From the NCBI RefSeq assembly GCF_013030945.1, contig NZ_JABBXF010000098.1, positions 1 through 34,474 of the forward strand: a stretch of DNA of 34,474 nucleotides, read 5' to 3'. This document shows positions 8,156-17,264 of this stretch, one piece after another. The DNA is from Streptomyces morookaense (GTDB lineage Bacteria; Actinomycetota; Actinomycetes; Streptomycetales; Streptomycetaceae). Numbering within the stretch: position 1 is the first letter of the stretch; each line of letters starts with the position of its first letter. The notes below the pieces were generated by a model that did not search any database, was not told the origin of the DNA, and saw only the letters and a list, made by a program, of their open reading frames with translations. The translations under genes and the position numbers were made by a program.

Positions 8156-8845
8156 GTGGACATCGTCGTCAAGGGCCGCAAGACAGAGGTGCCCGAGCGG
8201 TTTCGCAAGCACGTGGCCGAGAAGCTGAAGCTGGACAAGGTCCAGAAGCTCGACAGCAAGGTGATCAGCCTCGACGTGGAGGTGTCCAAGGAGCCCAACC
8301 CGCGGCAGGCAGACCGCTCCGACCGTGTGGAGATCACCGTTCGCGGGCGGGGCCCGGTGATCCGGGCCGAGGCGGCGGCGACCGATCCCTACGCCGCGCT
8401 GGACCTGGCCACGGCCAAGCTCGAGGCGCGGCTGCGCAAGCAGCACGACAAGCGTTTCACGCGTCGCGGCAACGGCCGCATTCCGGCCAGCGAGGTGTCG
8501 GCGGCCGTCATCGGCGCCGCGGAGCTCGACGACAGCGGTCGGCTCACCGCGATCCAGGAGGCGAACGGCGTCCCGGTCACTCGTATGGGGTCGTTGGAGA
8601 TCCAGGGCGAGGGCCCGCTGGTGGTCCGCGAGAAGACCCACACCGCAGCACCCATGACGCTCGACCAGGCGCTCTACGAAATGGAGTTGGTCGGCCACGA
8701 CTTCTATCTGTTCGTCGACTCCGAGACCAAGATGCCCAGTGTCGTCTACCGCCGGCACGCGTACGACTACGGCGTCATCCACCTCAACGCCGATCCCCTC
8801 TTCGAGGCGGAGCCCGGCGGTGCGGGCGGAGCGCTCGGCGGCTGA
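8156..8845 (+). CDS. hpf: long-form ribosome hibernation-promoting factor
   Basis: The 229-residue protein has the two-domain layout of long HPF. An N-terminal beta-alpha ribosome-binding domain (about 1-105, starting MDIVVKGRKTEVPERF, basic LRKQHDKRF segment) and a variable linker precede a C-terminal dimerisation domain (about 161-216, ending VVYRRHAYDYGVIHL). Long HPF joins two 70S ribosomes into inactive 100S dimers and protects them in stationary phase or stress. The GTG start has a GGAG about 8 bases upstream, and MDIVVKGR is the expected first strand. A separate promoter is likely, given the 330-base spacer behind comF. A terminator follows within 50 bases, so hpf may be monocistronic. 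Confidence 0.95.
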   Translation: MDIVVKGRKTEVPERFRKHVAEKLKLDKVQKLDSKVISLDVEVSKEPNPRQADRSDRVEITVRGRGPVIRAEAAATDPYAALDLATAKLEARLRKQHDKRFTRRGNGRIPASEVSAAVIGAAELDDSGRLTAIQEANGVPVTRMGSLEIQGEGPLVVREKTHTAAPMTLDQALYEMELVGHDFYLFVDSETKMPSVVYRRHAYDYGVIHLNADPLFEAEPGGAGGALGG

Positions 8846-8893
8846 CCCGGCAGGCCGGAGGCCTCGCCCCGGGTGAGCCCACCCAACCGTGAC

Positions 8894-8927
8894 GGTGCCC
8901 TTGGAGCGTTGACGCTCCCGGGGCACC
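8894..8927 (+). terminator. terminator downstream of hpf
   Basis: GGTGCCC (8894-8900) pairs with GGGCACC (8921-8927). Inside it GGAGCG (8903-8908) pairs with CGCTCC (8913-8918) around a TTGA loop, with a small internal mismatch. It lies about 50 bases after the hpf stop and before the response regulator gene, so the two genes are probably separate transcription units. Confidence 0.7.
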
Positions 8928-9078
8928 CCCGTGTGGTCATGCGGCCGGGAAGCACCGCACGGGCCGTCCGGCATGAAATCATGGCCGGGCGGCCAACCGC
9001 CGGTGCGCCGGAACCGGTTGGGACGGGGCAGCAGCAGTGTGCAACCGCGAGGGGCCATGGCCTTCAGGGGGAGGAACG

Positions 9079-9819
9079 ATGGCGGACAGGTTCGGGCCCG
9101 TGCTCGTGCCCGGCGAGGACGAGGAGGGCGCCTGCACGGTCCGGGGCGCCAGGTGCGAGGAACCGATCCGGGTGCTGGTCGTGGACGACCATGCACTCTT
9201 CCGCCGGGGGCTGGAGATCGTCCTGGCCCAGGAGGAGGACATCCTGGTCGTGGGGGAGGCCGGGGACGGCGCGGAGGCGGTGGACAAGGCGGCCGACCTG
9301 CTGCCGGACATCGTGCTGATGGACGTGCGGATGCCCAAGCGGGGCGGGATCGAGGCCTGCACCTCCATCAAGGAGGTGGCCCCCAGCGCGAAGATCATCA
9401 TGCTGACGATCAGCGACGAGGAGGCGGACCTCTACGACGCGATCAAGGCCGGGGCGACGGGTTACCTCCTCAAGGAGATCTCCACGGACGAGGTGGCCAC
9501 CGCGATCCGGGCCGTCGCGGACGGGCAGTCGCAGATCAGCCCGTCGATGGCGTCCAAGCTGCTGACCGAGTTCAAGTCGATGATCCAGCGCACCGACGAG
9601 CGCCGGCTGGTGCCGGCGCCACGGCTCACGGACCGGGAGCTGGAGGTGCTGAAGCTGGTGGCGACGGGGATGAACAACCGCGACATCGCCAAGGAGTTGT
9701 TCATCAGCGAGAACACGGTCAAGAACCACGTGCGGAACATCCTGGAGAAGCTGCAGCTGCACTCCAGGATGGAGGCCGTGGTCTACGCGATGCGGGAGAA
9801 GATCCTGGAGATCCGGTAG
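9079..9819 (+). CDS. orphan NarL/LuxR-type response regulator
   Basis: The 246-residue protein has an unusual ~28-residue acidic leader, then a receiver domain with Asp36/Asp37, phospho-acceptor Asp82 in LMDVRMPKRGG and the MLTISDEE and GYLLKEIS segments. A LuxR-type helix-turn-helix (about 183-235, LTDRELEVLKLVATGMNNRD, ENTVKNHV) follows. ATG 9079 has GGAGG 6-10 bases upstream; an in-frame ATG at 9037 would add 14 residues without a good ribosome site. No histidine kinase gene lies within the window, so its partner is unknown. The position beside hpf and secA corresponds to SCO3008 of S. coelicolor as I recall it. It probably regulates transcription; target genes cannot be inferred from this sequence. 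Confidence 0.92.
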   Translation: MADRFGPVLVPGEDEEGACTVRGARCEEPIRVLVVDDHALFRRGLEIVLAQEEDILVVGEAGDGAEAVDKAADLLPDIVLMDVRMPKRGGIEACTSIKEVAPSAKIIMLTISDEEADLYDAIKAGATGYLLKEISTDEVATAIRAVADGQSQISPSMASKLLTEFKSMIQRTDERRLVPAPRLTDRELEVLKLVATGMNNRDIAKELFISENTVKNHVRNILEKLQLHSRMEAVVYAMREKILEIR

Positions 9820-9827
9820 GGGATCTC
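9808..9827. terminator. shared inverted repeat spanning two convergent stop codons
   Basis: GAGATCC (9808-9814) and GGATCTC (9821-9827) form a perfect seven-base inverted repeat around GGTAGG. The stop codon of the response regulator (9817-9819) is in the loop, and the stop of the leftward glycosylase gene (9826-9828) overlaps the right arm. With only six bases between the genes, this is the only visible candidate for a bidirectional transcript end. The stem is short, so activity is uncertain. Confidence 0.45.
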
Positions 9828-11037
9828 AGCAGACGGCGCGGGTCAGTGCCGCCGCCAGCTGCGCATCGTCGCAGCGTTCGATGCGCACCGCGTCGCAGCC
9901 GACCCATTCCGCGGCCTCGCGCAGTGCCCGCGCCATCGGGGCGACCGCGGCCGGGCCGTCCAGCGACACCTGGCGGGCCACCAGGGTCCGCCCCTCGCGG
10001 GCCGGGTCCACCCGGCCCGCCAGCCGGCCGCCGGTCAGCAGCGGCATGGCGAAGTACCCGTGCACCCGCTTCGGCCGGGGCACGTACGCCTCCAGGCGGT
10101 GGGTGAAGCCGAACATCCGCTCCGTGCGCGGCCGGTCCCAGATCAGGGAGTCGAACGGGGAGAGCAGCGTGGTCCGGTGGCGCCGGCCCTTCAGTGCGGA
10201 GAGGCCCGCCAGTGCCTGCGGGTCGGCCCATGCCGGCTTGCCCCAGCCGGCCACCTCCACCGGCACCAGGCCCGTGTCCCCGATGACCGCGTCCACCTGT
10301 TCGCCCTTGAGGCGGTGGTAGTCCGCCAGGTCCGCGCGCGTGGCCACGCCCATGGCGGCGCCCGCCTGGGCGACCAACTGCCGTATGCACGCGGCGTCGT
10401 CGAGATCGTCGTGGAAGAGGGCGTCCGGAATGGCGCGCTCCGCCAGCTCGTAGACCCGTTTCCAGCCGCGCCGCTCGGTGCAGACCACCTCACCCGTGTC
10501 GAGCAGCCACTCCACCGCGATCTTGGTCTCGGACCAGTCGTACCACTCTCCCCCGTTCTTCGCGCCGCCCAACTCGCTTGCCGTCAGCGGGCCGTCGGCC
10601 TTGAGACGGTCGCGGACGGATGCGCAGGAGCGCTCGGCGTCCTTCATGGCGTGCCAGCGGTGGCCGCGGGCGACGAACGCCCGGCGGCGGAAGGCGAAGA
10701 GCGGCCACTCCTCGACGGGCAGGATGCAGGCCGCGTGCGACCAGTACTCGAAGCCGTGCGGGCCCGCGCCCGCCGCCTGCGGCGCCCAGTACGCCCGCTC
10801 GACGGCATCGCGGCCGATCGCGCCCAGCCGCGCGTACGGCACCAGTTCGTGCGAGCGGGCCAGCACCGAGATCGTGTCCAGCTGGACCGCGCCCAGCCGG
10901 CGCAGCACCCCGCGCGCCCCCGCCCGGCGGTCGGGGGCGCCGAGCAGGCCCTGGGCGTGCAGGGCAAGGCGCCGGGCCTCACCCGCGGACAGTACGGCCT
11001 CGGCCCCACGGCCCCGGCCGGCAGCGGAAGTTGTCAT
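9826..11037 (-). CDS. YcaQ/AlkX-like winged-helix DNA glycosylase (HTH_42 family)
   Basis: The 403-residue protein has three-winged-helix features of the HTH_42/DUF1006 family, with VQLDTISVLARSHELV near the N-terminus and late motifs LLSPFDSLIWDR and YVPRPKRVHGYFAMPLL. The family includes E. coli YcaQ (AlkX) and Streptomyces AlkZ, which excise bulky alkylated bases and unhook interstrand crosslinks. AlkZ-type enzymes carry a QxQ catalytic motif and YcaQ-type a QxD. Here the motif is Gln52-Leu53-Asp54, so it groups with YcaQ and is likely a housekeeping crosslink glycosylase rather than a toxin self-resistance one. The ATG at 11037 opens directly into a short Gly/Arg-rich tail before the first helix. 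It may be co-transcribed with the upstream acetyltransferase gene (46-base gap). Confidence 0.85.
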   Translation of the reverse strand: MTTSAAGRGRGAEAVLSAGEARRLALHAQGLLGAPDRRAGARGVLRRLGAVQLDTISVLARSHELVPYARLGAIGRDAVERAYWAPQAAGAGPHGFEYWSHAACILPVEEWPLFAFRRRAFVARGHRWHAMKDAERSCASVRDRLKADGPLTASELGGAKNGGEWYDWSETKIAVEWLLDTGEVVCTERRGWKRVYELAERAIPDALFHDDLDDAACIRQLVAQAGAAMGVATRADLADYHRLKGEQVDAVIGDTGLVPVEVAGWGKPAWADPQALAGLSALKGRRHRTTLLSPFDSLIWDRPRTERMFGFTHRLEAYVPRPKRVHGYFAMPLLTGGRLAGRVDPAREGRTLVARQVSLDGPAAVAPMARALREAAEWVGCDAVRIERCDDAQLAAALTRAVC

Positions 11038-11049
11038 GACGGCACCCTA

Positions 11050-11083
11050 GGGCCGGCCACTGACAACGCCCCGTCCCCGGCCC
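11050..11083 (-). terminator. possible weak hairpin after the acetyltransferase gene
   Basis: GGGCCGG (11050-11056) and CCGGCCC (11077-11083) form a perfect seven-base inverted repeat with a 20-base loop, directly after the stop of the leftward acetyltransferase gene. The large loop makes it a weak candidate, and it may only partly stop transcription into the glycosylase gene. Confidence 0.3.
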
Positions 11084-11677
11084 TCAGCCGCGCTCGGGCC
11101 AGGGCAGGTACGGGGTTCCGGAGGGCCGTCCGAGATCCGAGGGGAGCAGCGAGCCGGTCCAGGCGTCGCGCCGGGTGTCCTGGTGGATGATCTTCGCGCG
11201 CAGGGTGCCCTCCATCCGGAAGCCGGCCTTCAGGGCAACGGCGCGGGAGCCCTCGTTGCCCGCCTCCGCGTACCACTCCAGCCGCTCGACGCCGAGGTCC
11301 TCGAAGGCCCAGCGGATCACCTCGCGCGCCGCCTCCACGGTGCAGCCGCGGCCGCGGTGCTCCTTGGCCGTCCAGTACCCGAGCTCGGCCTGCCGCTCCG
11401 CCGTGTGCAGCTGCGCGAGGCGCACGAGGCACATGGCCCCCACCAACTGCCCGGTTTCGCCGGAAAAGACACCGAACGTGTACATCGTGTCGTTCTGCCA
11501 GCCCGCGGGGCAGGTCTCCTCGACGAAGAGCCGGGCGTCCTCGATCCGGTAGGGATCGGGCACGCTGGTGTAGCGCGGGATGTCGGGGTCCTGGCAGGCC
11601 GCGTGCACATCGGGCACGTCGGAAGGCGCGAAGGGCCGCAGGACCAGGCGTTCCGTGGCGAGGGTTATCGGCTCCAT
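11084..11677 (-). CDS. GNAT-family N-acetyltransferase (RimJ/RimL-like)
   Basis: The 197-residue cytosolic protein begins MEPITLATERLVLRPFAPSD, the usual opening of RimJ/RimL-type acetyltransferases. The acetyl-CoA motif lies in ELGYWTAKEHRGRGCTVEAA, and the later NEGSRAVALKAGFRMEGTLR segment is typical of motif B. It should transfer an acetyl group from acetyl-CoA to an amine; the acceptor cannot be predicted. I chose ATG 11677 because it starts at the family N-terminus. A TTG or ATG further out (to 11746) would add an unrelated proline-rich stretch and overlap the secA control region. A TACACT box six bases upstream suggests that the message is leaderless. It is divergent from secA. Confidence 0.88.
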   Translation of the reverse strand: MEPITLATERLVLRPFAPSDVPDVHAACQDPDIPRYTSVPDPYRIEDARLFVEETCPAGWQNDTMYTFGVFSGETGQLVGAMCLVRLAQLHTAERQAELGYWTAKEHRGRGCTVEAAREVIRWAFEDLGVERLEWYAEAGNEGSRAVALKAGFRMEGTLRAKIIHQDTRRDAWTGSLLPSDLGRPSGTPYLPWPERG

Positions 11678-11683
11678 GAACGG

Positions 11684-11689
11684 AGTGTA
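11684..11689 (-). promoter_or_regulatory. candidate -10 box giving a leaderless acetyltransferase mRNA
   Basis: On the minus strand TACACT (matching TANNNT) ends six bases before the ATG at 11677, so transcription would begin at or next to the start codon. No Shine-Dalgarno sequence is visible, which agrees with a leaderless message. No clear -35 hexamer is present. Confidence 0.45.
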
Positions 11690-11877
11690 GGGACCCGGCG
11701 CCGGGCACTTCCCGGAATATGTGTTCGTTGGATGTGCGGGTGACACTCGGCCTCGGTGATGACGGACCTCCCGGCGCAGCGGGGTCCTCGCTTACGATGG
11801 CCGTTGCGGCGGGGACTGTCCCGTCGTGCCCGCGCACCCGACCGTGCCCAGGCCCGACCGGCAAGGAGCCAGCCTAC

Positions 11878-14706
<2,829 letters not shown>

Positions 14707-14725
14707 TCCGCCGGGCTTCCGGTGT

Positions 14726-14774
14726 GCGAGGGGCGGGCATGCCCGGGATTTTCCCGGGTGTGCCCGCCCCTCGC
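14726..14774. terminator. very strong bidirectional terminator between secA and the Rv3235-family gene
   Basis: A hairpin of about 23 paired positions (two of them G-T) closes on a three-base TTT loop: 14726-14748 pairs with 14752-14774. It fills the gap between the secA stop (14706) and the stop of the convergent gene (14779), so it can serve both strands. Confidence 0.88.
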
Positions 14775-14778
14775 CGTG

Positions 14779-15231
14779 TCAGGCACGGGCCCCGCCCAGT
14801 TCCACCGCCGAGCAGCGCCAGCGCAGGTCGGGGCCCTTCTCCAGGCGGAAGGCCAGGGCCTGGAGCCGGTCGCCGGAGGCGATCCGGGCGAAGGCCTCGA
14901 TGACTCCGGGCCGGGGGCGGAACTGTCCGCAGTGGCGGACGACGGGGCTGCGGCCCGGCGGGGCGGGCCGCAGGGGTGCCCGGGGCGCCAGCGCGGTCAG
15001 CTGCTCGTAGGCCTCGCCGACGGTGTGGCCGAGCAGCGAGTGCACCGGGCGCTGGCCGCTGAGGGCGAGCAACAGCCGCTCGGCGAACCAGTAATGCGGG
15101 AGCTTGTCGCGCTCGCGGCGCCGGGCCGCGGCGTCCGCGGCGGGGCGGCGCGGGTCGGTGCGCCGCGGCGGTGCCGTCCTGGCGGTGGTGCTCCTGGTGC
15201 CGGTGGTGCTCTTGGTCCTGTGCAGATGCAT
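14779..15231 (-). CDS. Rv3235-family protein (DUF6459-like)
   Basis: The 150-residue protein has a basic, Thr/Arg/Pro-rich, probably disordered first half. A compact conserved second half contains LPHYWFAERLLLALSGQRPVHSLL, RHCGQFRPRPGVIEAFARI and a C-terminal FRLEKGPDLRWRCSAVELG. This matches the actinobacterial family named after M. tuberculosis Rv3235, usually found beside secA. Its function is unknown and I see no enzyme motif; no signal peptide or membrane segment is evident. ATG 15231 has a GGGGGGA run about 6 bases upstream on the minus strand and begins MHLHRTKST. The open frame continues to 15357 without a good start. It converges on secA and is divergent from the DUF6912 gene. Confidence 0.8.
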   Translation of the reverse strand: MHLHRTKSTTGTRSTTARTAPPRRTDPRRPAADAAARRRERDKLPHYWFAERLLLALSGQRPVHSLLGHTVGEAYEQLTALAPRAPLRPAPPGRSPVVRHCGQFRPRPGVIEAFARIASGDRLQALAFRLEKGPDLRWRCSAVELGGARA

Positions 15232-15444
15232 GGTCGTCCCCCCGGGGTGCCGGGCCCGGTGCGTACCGGGCGGTGGCCGCGTGGGTGATCTTTTACCGGC
15301 GCTTTTCCGGGAGCGGCAAGGACGCCCGCGGGGCTTGGGCGCCGCCGCACGTTTCACCTATCCGGGCGACGGGCCCGGCTCCGTCGCAGGTCGGACGCAT
15401 GGCGGCCGGTGGCCCGGCGGACCCGTCCCAGGGGCCACCGGCAC

Positions 15445-15472
15445 TTCGAAGGGGGACTCCCGCCCGTATATT
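15445..15472 (+). promoter_or_regulatory. candidate promoter for the DUF6912 gene
   Basis: TATATT (15467-15472), one mismatch from the TATAAT consensus, stands out in very GC-rich DNA. TTCGAA lies 16 bases upstream at 15445-15450 as a poor -35. Transcription would start near 15480 and run through the repeat array before the ATG at 15553. Confidence 0.4.
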
Positions 15473-15484
15473 GGCTGCACCGAC

Positions 15485-15520
15485 ATCGGAATCGGCATCG
15501 GAATCGATATCGGAACCGGC
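15485..15520 (+). repeat. three degenerate 12-base tandem repeats (ATCGGAATCGGC-like)
   Basis: Three adjacent 12-base units, ATCGGAATCGGC, ATCGGAATCGAT and ATCGGAACCGGC, make up the array. They can also be read as six-base ATCGGN units, continuing weakly with ATCAGC and AGCGGC. The array sits in the predicted 5' leader of the DUF6912 gene, 33 bases before the start codon. Confidence 0.7.
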
Positions 15521-15552
15521 ATCAGCAGCGGCAGAACAGGAAAGCGGCGGTC

Positions 15553-16056
15553 ATGCGCGTCTACGTCCCCCTGACCCTCCCCGGTCTCGCCGAGGTGCAC
15601 AAGGCGGGCGAGCTCGGCCCGGCCCCCCTGGCCGCCTACGCCATCACCCCGGCCCTGCGCGAGTGGTACGTCTCCGACGACACCGAGGAGCTGGAGTACG
15701 CCGCGCTGGGCCGCGCCGCCCAGGGCTCGCTGCGGCTGCTCGCCGCGGACGCCGGGGCCCCGCGCCGCCGGGTCGTCGTGGCCGTGGACGTGCCCGACGG
15801 CGCCGTGACGGCCGTGCCGGACCAGGGGCCGGACGCGGCAGGGTTCGGCGAGGTGCGGCTGTCGGCGCCGGTGCCGCTGCGCAAGGCGGCCTCCGTGCAC
15901 GTCGACTCCGAGGACGCCGAGGAGGACGTGGCGGCCGCGGCCGCGGCGCTGGACGCCGCGGACGGGGGCGACGACGACGCCCGGTTCACGGTCGACGGGG
16001 CCGACGACCACGAGCTGATGTGGTTCGGGGTGCAGGAGATCCCCAACCTCGTCTGA
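15553..16056 (+). CDS. DUF6912-family protein of unknown function
   Basis: The 167-residue cytosolic acidic protein begins MRVYVPLTLPGLAEVHKAGE and ends DDHELMWFGVQEIPNLV. I recognise both ends from an actinobacterial conserved family now called DUF6912. The middle contains alternating strands (RRRVVVAVDVPDG, GEVRLSAPVPLRKAASVHVD) and an Ala/Asp-rich helix. No catalytic motif, signal peptide or membrane segment is seen. ATG 15553 is the conserved start; the frame upstream to 15409 runs through the repeat array and is not credible. No strong Shine-Dalgarno precedes it. A HAD-hydrolase gene follows after 45 bases and may be transcribed with it or from its own promoter. Confidence 0.8.
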   Translation: MRVYVPLTLPGLAEVHKAGELGPAPLAAYAITPALREWYVSDDTEELEYAALGRAAQGSLRLLAADAGAPRRRVVVAVDVPDGAVTAVPDQGPDAAGFGEVRLSAPVPLRKAASVHVDSEDAEEDVAAAAAALDAADGGDDDARFTVDGADDHELMWFGVQEIPNLV

Positions 16057-16101
16057 CCTCGCCTGAGCCCGTTGTCGTACCCGCCCGGTACCTTCGGGGG
16101 C

Positions 16102-16779
16102 ATGGGGAAGCACAGGGCGCACATCGTCTGGGACTGGAACGGCACGCTCTTCCACGACACCGATGCGGTGATCGCGGCGACGAACGCCGCCTTCGCCGAA
16201 GTCGGTCTTGCGCCCATCACGTTGGCCACCTATCGCGAGCTGTACTGCGTGCCGATCCCCCGGTTCTACGAGCGGCTGATGGGGCGGCTGCCCACGCAGT
16301 CCGAGTGGGACCACATGGACGGCGTCTTCCACCGGCACTACCGGGACCAGCACATACGCTGCGGCCTCGCGGACGGCGCGGAGTCGCTGCTGGAGCGCTG
16401 GCAGGAGGCCGGCCGCACCCAGTCGATCATGTCGATGTTCGTGCACGAGGAACTGCTGCCGCTGGTGCGGGGCTTCGGCATCGAGCGCCGGTTCGTCCGG
16501 GTCGACGGGCGCACGGGCCCCTCGGGCGGCAGCAAGGCCGAGCACATGGCCCGTCACCTCGCCGGTCTCGACGGGGTGCGCGCCGAGCACACCGTGGTCA
16601 TCGGCGACGCCGCGGACGACGCGGTCGCGGCGCAGCACGTCGGTGCCCGGGCCGTGCTCTACACGGGTGGCTCCCACAGCCGTGCGAGTCTCGCGGGGGC
16701 GGGCGTTCCGGTGGTGGACAGCCTGGCGGAGGCGGTCGCGGAGGCGGAGCGGCTGGTGGCCGTCACAGCCGGCCGGTGA
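16102..16779 (+). CDS. HAD-superfamily hydrolase with DWN active-site variant
   Basis: The 225-residue Rossmann-like HAD protein with a helical cap resembles subfamily IA. Nucleophile Asp11 lies in VWDWNGTLF, Lys145 in GGSKAEH and metal-binding Asp169 in VIGDAADDA, with Asp172/173 nearby. Most HAD phosphatases carry Asp two positions after the nucleophile (DxD) as general acid/base. Here this residue is Asn13, so catalysis may differ or be slow; phosphonatases and dehalogenases also depart from DxD. The substrate is unknown, phosphoester being the default guess. ATG 16102 begins MGKHRAHIVWDWNG, and a GGGGG run just upstream can serve as ribosome site. TTG 16072 would add ten residues. A TACCTT box seven bases before the ATG could alternatively make the message leaderless. 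Confidence 0.87.
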   Translation: MGKHRAHIVWDWNGTLFHDTDAVIAATNAAFAEVGLAPITLATYRELYCVPIPRFYERLMGRLPTQSEWDHMDGVFHRHYRDQHIRCGLADGAESLLERWQEAGRTQSIMSMFVHEELLPLVRGFGIERRFVRVDGRTGPSGGSKAEHMARHLAGLDGVRAEHTVVIGDAADDAVAAQHVGARAVLYTGGSHSRASLAGAGVPVVDSLAEAVAEAERLVAVTAGR

Positions 16780-16808
16780 TGGCCGGAAAGGCACGGTTGC
16801 GGGGTGCG

Positions 16809-16829
16809 GTCCGGCAGGTTCGGCCGGAC
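16809..16829 (+). terminator. small terminator-like hairpin after the HAD gene
   Basis: GTCCGGC (16809-16815) pairs perfectly with GCCGGAC (16823-16829) around a seven-base loop, 30 bases after the HAD stop codon. No T tract follows. Confidence 0.5.
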
Positions 16830-16973
16830 GGCAGCTGAACGGCCCAACCGCCGGGCGCGTACCCCTGGTCGTGCGGGATGCTGGGGTACGTGGAGGTGCG
16901 GAGACCAGGCGGAGATCAAGTGGAAGAGGAACGTCCGCGTCGCTGTGCAGAGTGTCAAAGATGAGGCCCGTGT

Positions 16974-16985
16974 TTTGTGCACAAA
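16974..16985. promoter_or_regulatory. candidate operator palindrome TTTGTGCACAAA
   Basis: This is a perfect 12-base palindrome in otherwise GC-rich DNA, ending six bases before a candidate -35 for gdh. A dimeric regulator could bind here. It resembles half-sites of Rex (TTGTG...CACAA) but lacks their central spacer, and it does not match the GlnR consensus. The binding protein is unknown. Confidence 0.45.
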
Positions 16986-16991
16986 CGCCTC

Positions 16992-17022
16992 GTGACGTGT
17001 TCCGGGGGAAGAGCGATAGCCT
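16992..17022 (+). promoter_or_regulatory. candidate gdh promoter
   Basis: GTGACG (16992-16997, close to TTGACR) and TAGCCT (17017-17022, fitting TANNNT) are separated by 19 bases. Transcription would start near 17030, about 235 bases before the gdh start codon. Spacing is slightly long and the match moderate. Confidence 0.35.
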
Positions 17023-17264
17023 TACCAGGTGATCAGCGCGATATCCAGCAGGAGCGCGGACGCTCCTGTCCTGCATCCGGAGCGCCACAGCGCCCCGGTC
17101 GGCGCTGTTCCCCGGAACCGGCCCGCGACTGACGAAGTCGGCCAGAAACGGCCCGGTCACCCCTCATCCAGGCATACCGTCGACGACGACCGGACACCCC
17201 GGGTCGTGGCGTGATGCCATCACCACCTATGTCACGCAACGGCGCGCGACAGGAGCCAGAGGAC

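Larger units (their letters stand above)
15232..15552. other. divergent control region between Rv3235-family and DUF6912 genes
   Basis: These 321 bases hold no gene I can support. They carry the start region of the leftward Rv3235-family gene, a candidate rightward promoter (15445-15472) and a short direct-repeat array (15485-15520). Frames that cross the region give only arginine/glycine-rich or repeat-derived peptides. Confidence 0.6.
16780..17264 (+). other. 485-base upstream region of the glutamate dehydrogenase gene
   Basis: I see no credible gene here. From left to right it holds a small hairpin likely ending the HAD transcript (16809-16829), a less GC-rich stretch around 16900-16990, a 12-base palindrome (16974-16985), a candidate promoter (16992-17022), and an imperfect repeat GTGATGCCATCAC at 17211-17223. 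The gdh ribosome site AGGAG is at 17251-17255. The layout suggests a leader of more than 200 bases for gdh. Confidence 0.6.

Noticed and set aside
16974..16985. Rex operator reading of TTTGTGCACAAA
   Set aside because: Rex sites have TTGTG and CACAA separated by a spacer of several bases; here the half-sites abut, so only a generic operator is proposed.
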